Part shown: positions 62,923 to 64,000 of the stretch, piece by piece
Layout: each line of letters starts with the position of its first letter
Position numbering within the stretch: the first letter of the stretch is position 1
From: Cycloclasticus sp. 46_120_T64
Lineage (GTDB): Bacteria; Pseudomonadota; Gammaproteobacteria; Methylococcales; Cycloclasticaceae
Length of the DNA: 64,000 bases
Direction of reading: 5' to 3'
NCBI GenBank assembly: GCA_002162695.1
Contig: MAAM01000004.1
Location: 273,795-337,794 of the forward strand
The notes under the pieces: generated by a model
The model's input: the letters and a program-made list of their open reading frames with translations, nothing else
What the model was told of the DNA's origin: nothing
The model's database searches: none
Program-made: the position numbers and the translations under genes

Positions 62923-64000
62923 ATGAACGCATTAATCAGTAAAAAAGAGCAAGAAATTCTTCGGTCATTTATCCCTTGGAATACCTTGCCAAGTGCGCGT
63001 TTTGAAGAAATATGTGCGGGTCTTCAAGTAGAAGAGTGTGACAAGGGGACGGTTCTATTTGAGCAAGGTGACTCTAAAAAAGAGTTTGTCTATCTGATTA
63101 GCGGGATGATCTCCTTGTTTGCCGGTGAGATGGAAATGGAAACCATCGTGACCGGCTCGGAAGCGGCTCGTTTTGCTATTGCTCATCATATTCCCCGTAA
63201 AGTGAAGGCGATGACAAGGTCGAAAGCGCGGATTGTGCGTTTGCCGACGCATAAGCTTGATATGGACGACCCACAAGATAGCGGTTCTTCTTATGCCGTC
63301 GATGAGGCGGAAGACCAAGGCGGTGACTGGATGACGACGATGTTACAGTCTCCCGTTTTTCAACGTTTGCCTGCATCAAACCTGCAAAAGGTGATGATGC
63401 AAATGGAAGAAATCTCATTTAAGGCAGGTGAGGTTGTCGTTAAACAAGGTGATGAAGCTGATTATTACTACATTATCAAGTCGGGAGATTGTGAATTAAT
63501 TCGTCAGGCATCGGAGGGTGCGCGACCGGTAAAACTGGCCGAATTACATAGTTGTGAGGCCTTTGGTGAAGACGCGTTATTATCGGGTAACCCAAGAAAT
63601 GTTACGGTGAAAATGAAAGGCAAGGGGCAGATGCTGCGCTTGTCTAAAAAGAACTTTATTTCTTTGGTTAAAGAGCCTGTTCTGCAATATGTGTCATTTG
63701 ATGAGGGTTTGCAACGGGTTGGTGAGGGTGCTAGCTGGTTGGATGTTAGAAGCCCCGATGTGTATGCCGAGAAACATATTGATGATAGTGTCAATATCCC
63801 GTTTTTTTCGTTACGAATGAAGGTGGCTGAGTTACGCCACGATCAGTTACAAGTATTGGTTTGTGAGAAAGGCCGAACCAGTGAAGCGGCGGCTTTTTTA
63901 TTGCTGAAATTTGGTTTTAATGCGCTTATTTTAAAAGGTGGTATGGAGGGGCTGGAAAAGCAAAAAAGTCCAGTAGTACCTAAGGTAGCCGTGAAACCCG
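62923..64000 (+). CDS. Cyclic-nucleotide-binding and rhodanese domain protein (runs off the window)
   Basis: At least 359 residues from ATG 62923 with no stop before the window end. Two CRP-like cNMP-binding domains come first: a short one (about 18-95) and a fuller one (VFQRLPASNLQKVMMQM to FGEDALLSGNPRNVTVKM, about 140-245). A rhodanese domain follows (WLDVRSPDVYAEKHIDDSVNIP, then VCEKGRTSEAAAFLL with the active Cys). The first cNMP domain lacks a clear phosphate-binding cassette. Such fusions are seen as regulators or redox sensors; role unknown. Confidence 0.85.
   Translation, partial: MNALISKKEQEILRSFIPWNTLPSARFEEICAGLQVEECDKGTVLFEQGDSKKEFVYLISGMISLFAGEMEMETIVTGSEAARFAIAHHIPRKVKAMTRSKARIVRLPTHKLDMDDPQDSGSSYAVDEAEDQGGDWMTTMLQSPVFQRLPASNLQKVMMQMEEISFKAGEVVVKQGDEADYYYIIKSGDCELIRQASEGARPVKLAELHSCEAFGEDALLSGNPRNVTVKMKGKGQMLRLSKKNFISLVKEPVLQYVSFDEGLQRVGEGASWLDVRSPDVYAEKHIDDSVNIPFFSLRMKVAELRHDQLQVLVCEKGRTSEAAAFLLLKFGFNALILKGGMEGLEKQKSPVVPKVAVKP

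Overview
The window reads as chromosome of a Gram-negative gammaproteobacterium. The evidence is the block zapA - 6S RNA - 5-FCL - rpiA facing ygfB - pepP - ubiH - ubiI-like - gcv, a fused rlmKL, and an rsd/AlgQ homologue. A relative of the Piscirickettsiaceae/Thiotrichales type is possible, but the genus cannot be fixed from sequence alone. Nearly all of the window is dense core genome; the accessory part is the first 7 kb and a few small inserts.

Positions 1-2.6 kb form a mobile-element scar. There is one intact HUH/tyrosine transposase of the RAYT type, two truncated copies of its 5' end, four copies of a short repeat, a two-gene cassette of tiny membrane proteins, and the remains of a MNT/HEPN toxin-antitoxin pair. 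Positions 2.8-6.7 kb hold a DUF6447 protein with an unrecognised partner, a DUF4214 protein with a 20-unit Asp/Ser repeat, a decayed second DUF6447 copy, and a serralysin-like metalloprotease that itself ends in DUF4214. The last four look like a secreted-protein locus, with no secretion apparatus in view. Positions 6.75-13.2 kb are surface-polysaccharide genes: an initiating sugar transferase, galU, pgi, a nucleotide-sugar dehydrogenase homologue that has lost its catalytic residues, and a FlaA1/CapD-type dehydratase.

Positions 13.4-31 kb hold rplM-rpsI, a GGDEF diguanylate cyclase, a SulP transporter, rpiA, 5-FCL, 6S RNA and zapA. They also hold the ygfB-pepP-ubiH-ubiI set and the glycine-cleavage operon gcvT-gcvH-gcvPA-tpx-gcvPB-pfkB-type kinase, which lies behind a tandem glycine riboswitch and an intrinsic terminator. 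Positions 31-46 kb are mostly on the minus strand: yjdM, arfB, DUF3622, cvfB, an ABM monooxygenase, an EEP phosphohydrolase with a TAXI-type binding protein, rlmKL, a tandem pair of EexN-like lipoproteins with a nudK-like gene (plus strand), a second EEP paralogue, a SPOR protein, argS and priA. The 580 bp next to priA carries a cluster of DnaA-box sequences.

Positions 46.7-64 kb hold an ECF sigma/anti-sigma pair, an RND efflux pump with its adaptor, a lipoprotein, a COG3146 acyltransferase-like protein, rsd, two Nudix hydrolases, yehS, ogt, a DUF4442 thioesterase-like protein, pepN, a DUF423 protein, moaB, a DegQ-like protease and a DUF6524 protein. The window ends inside a cyclic-nucleotide-binding/rhodanese protein. 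No rRNA, tRNA or CRISPR array was seen.
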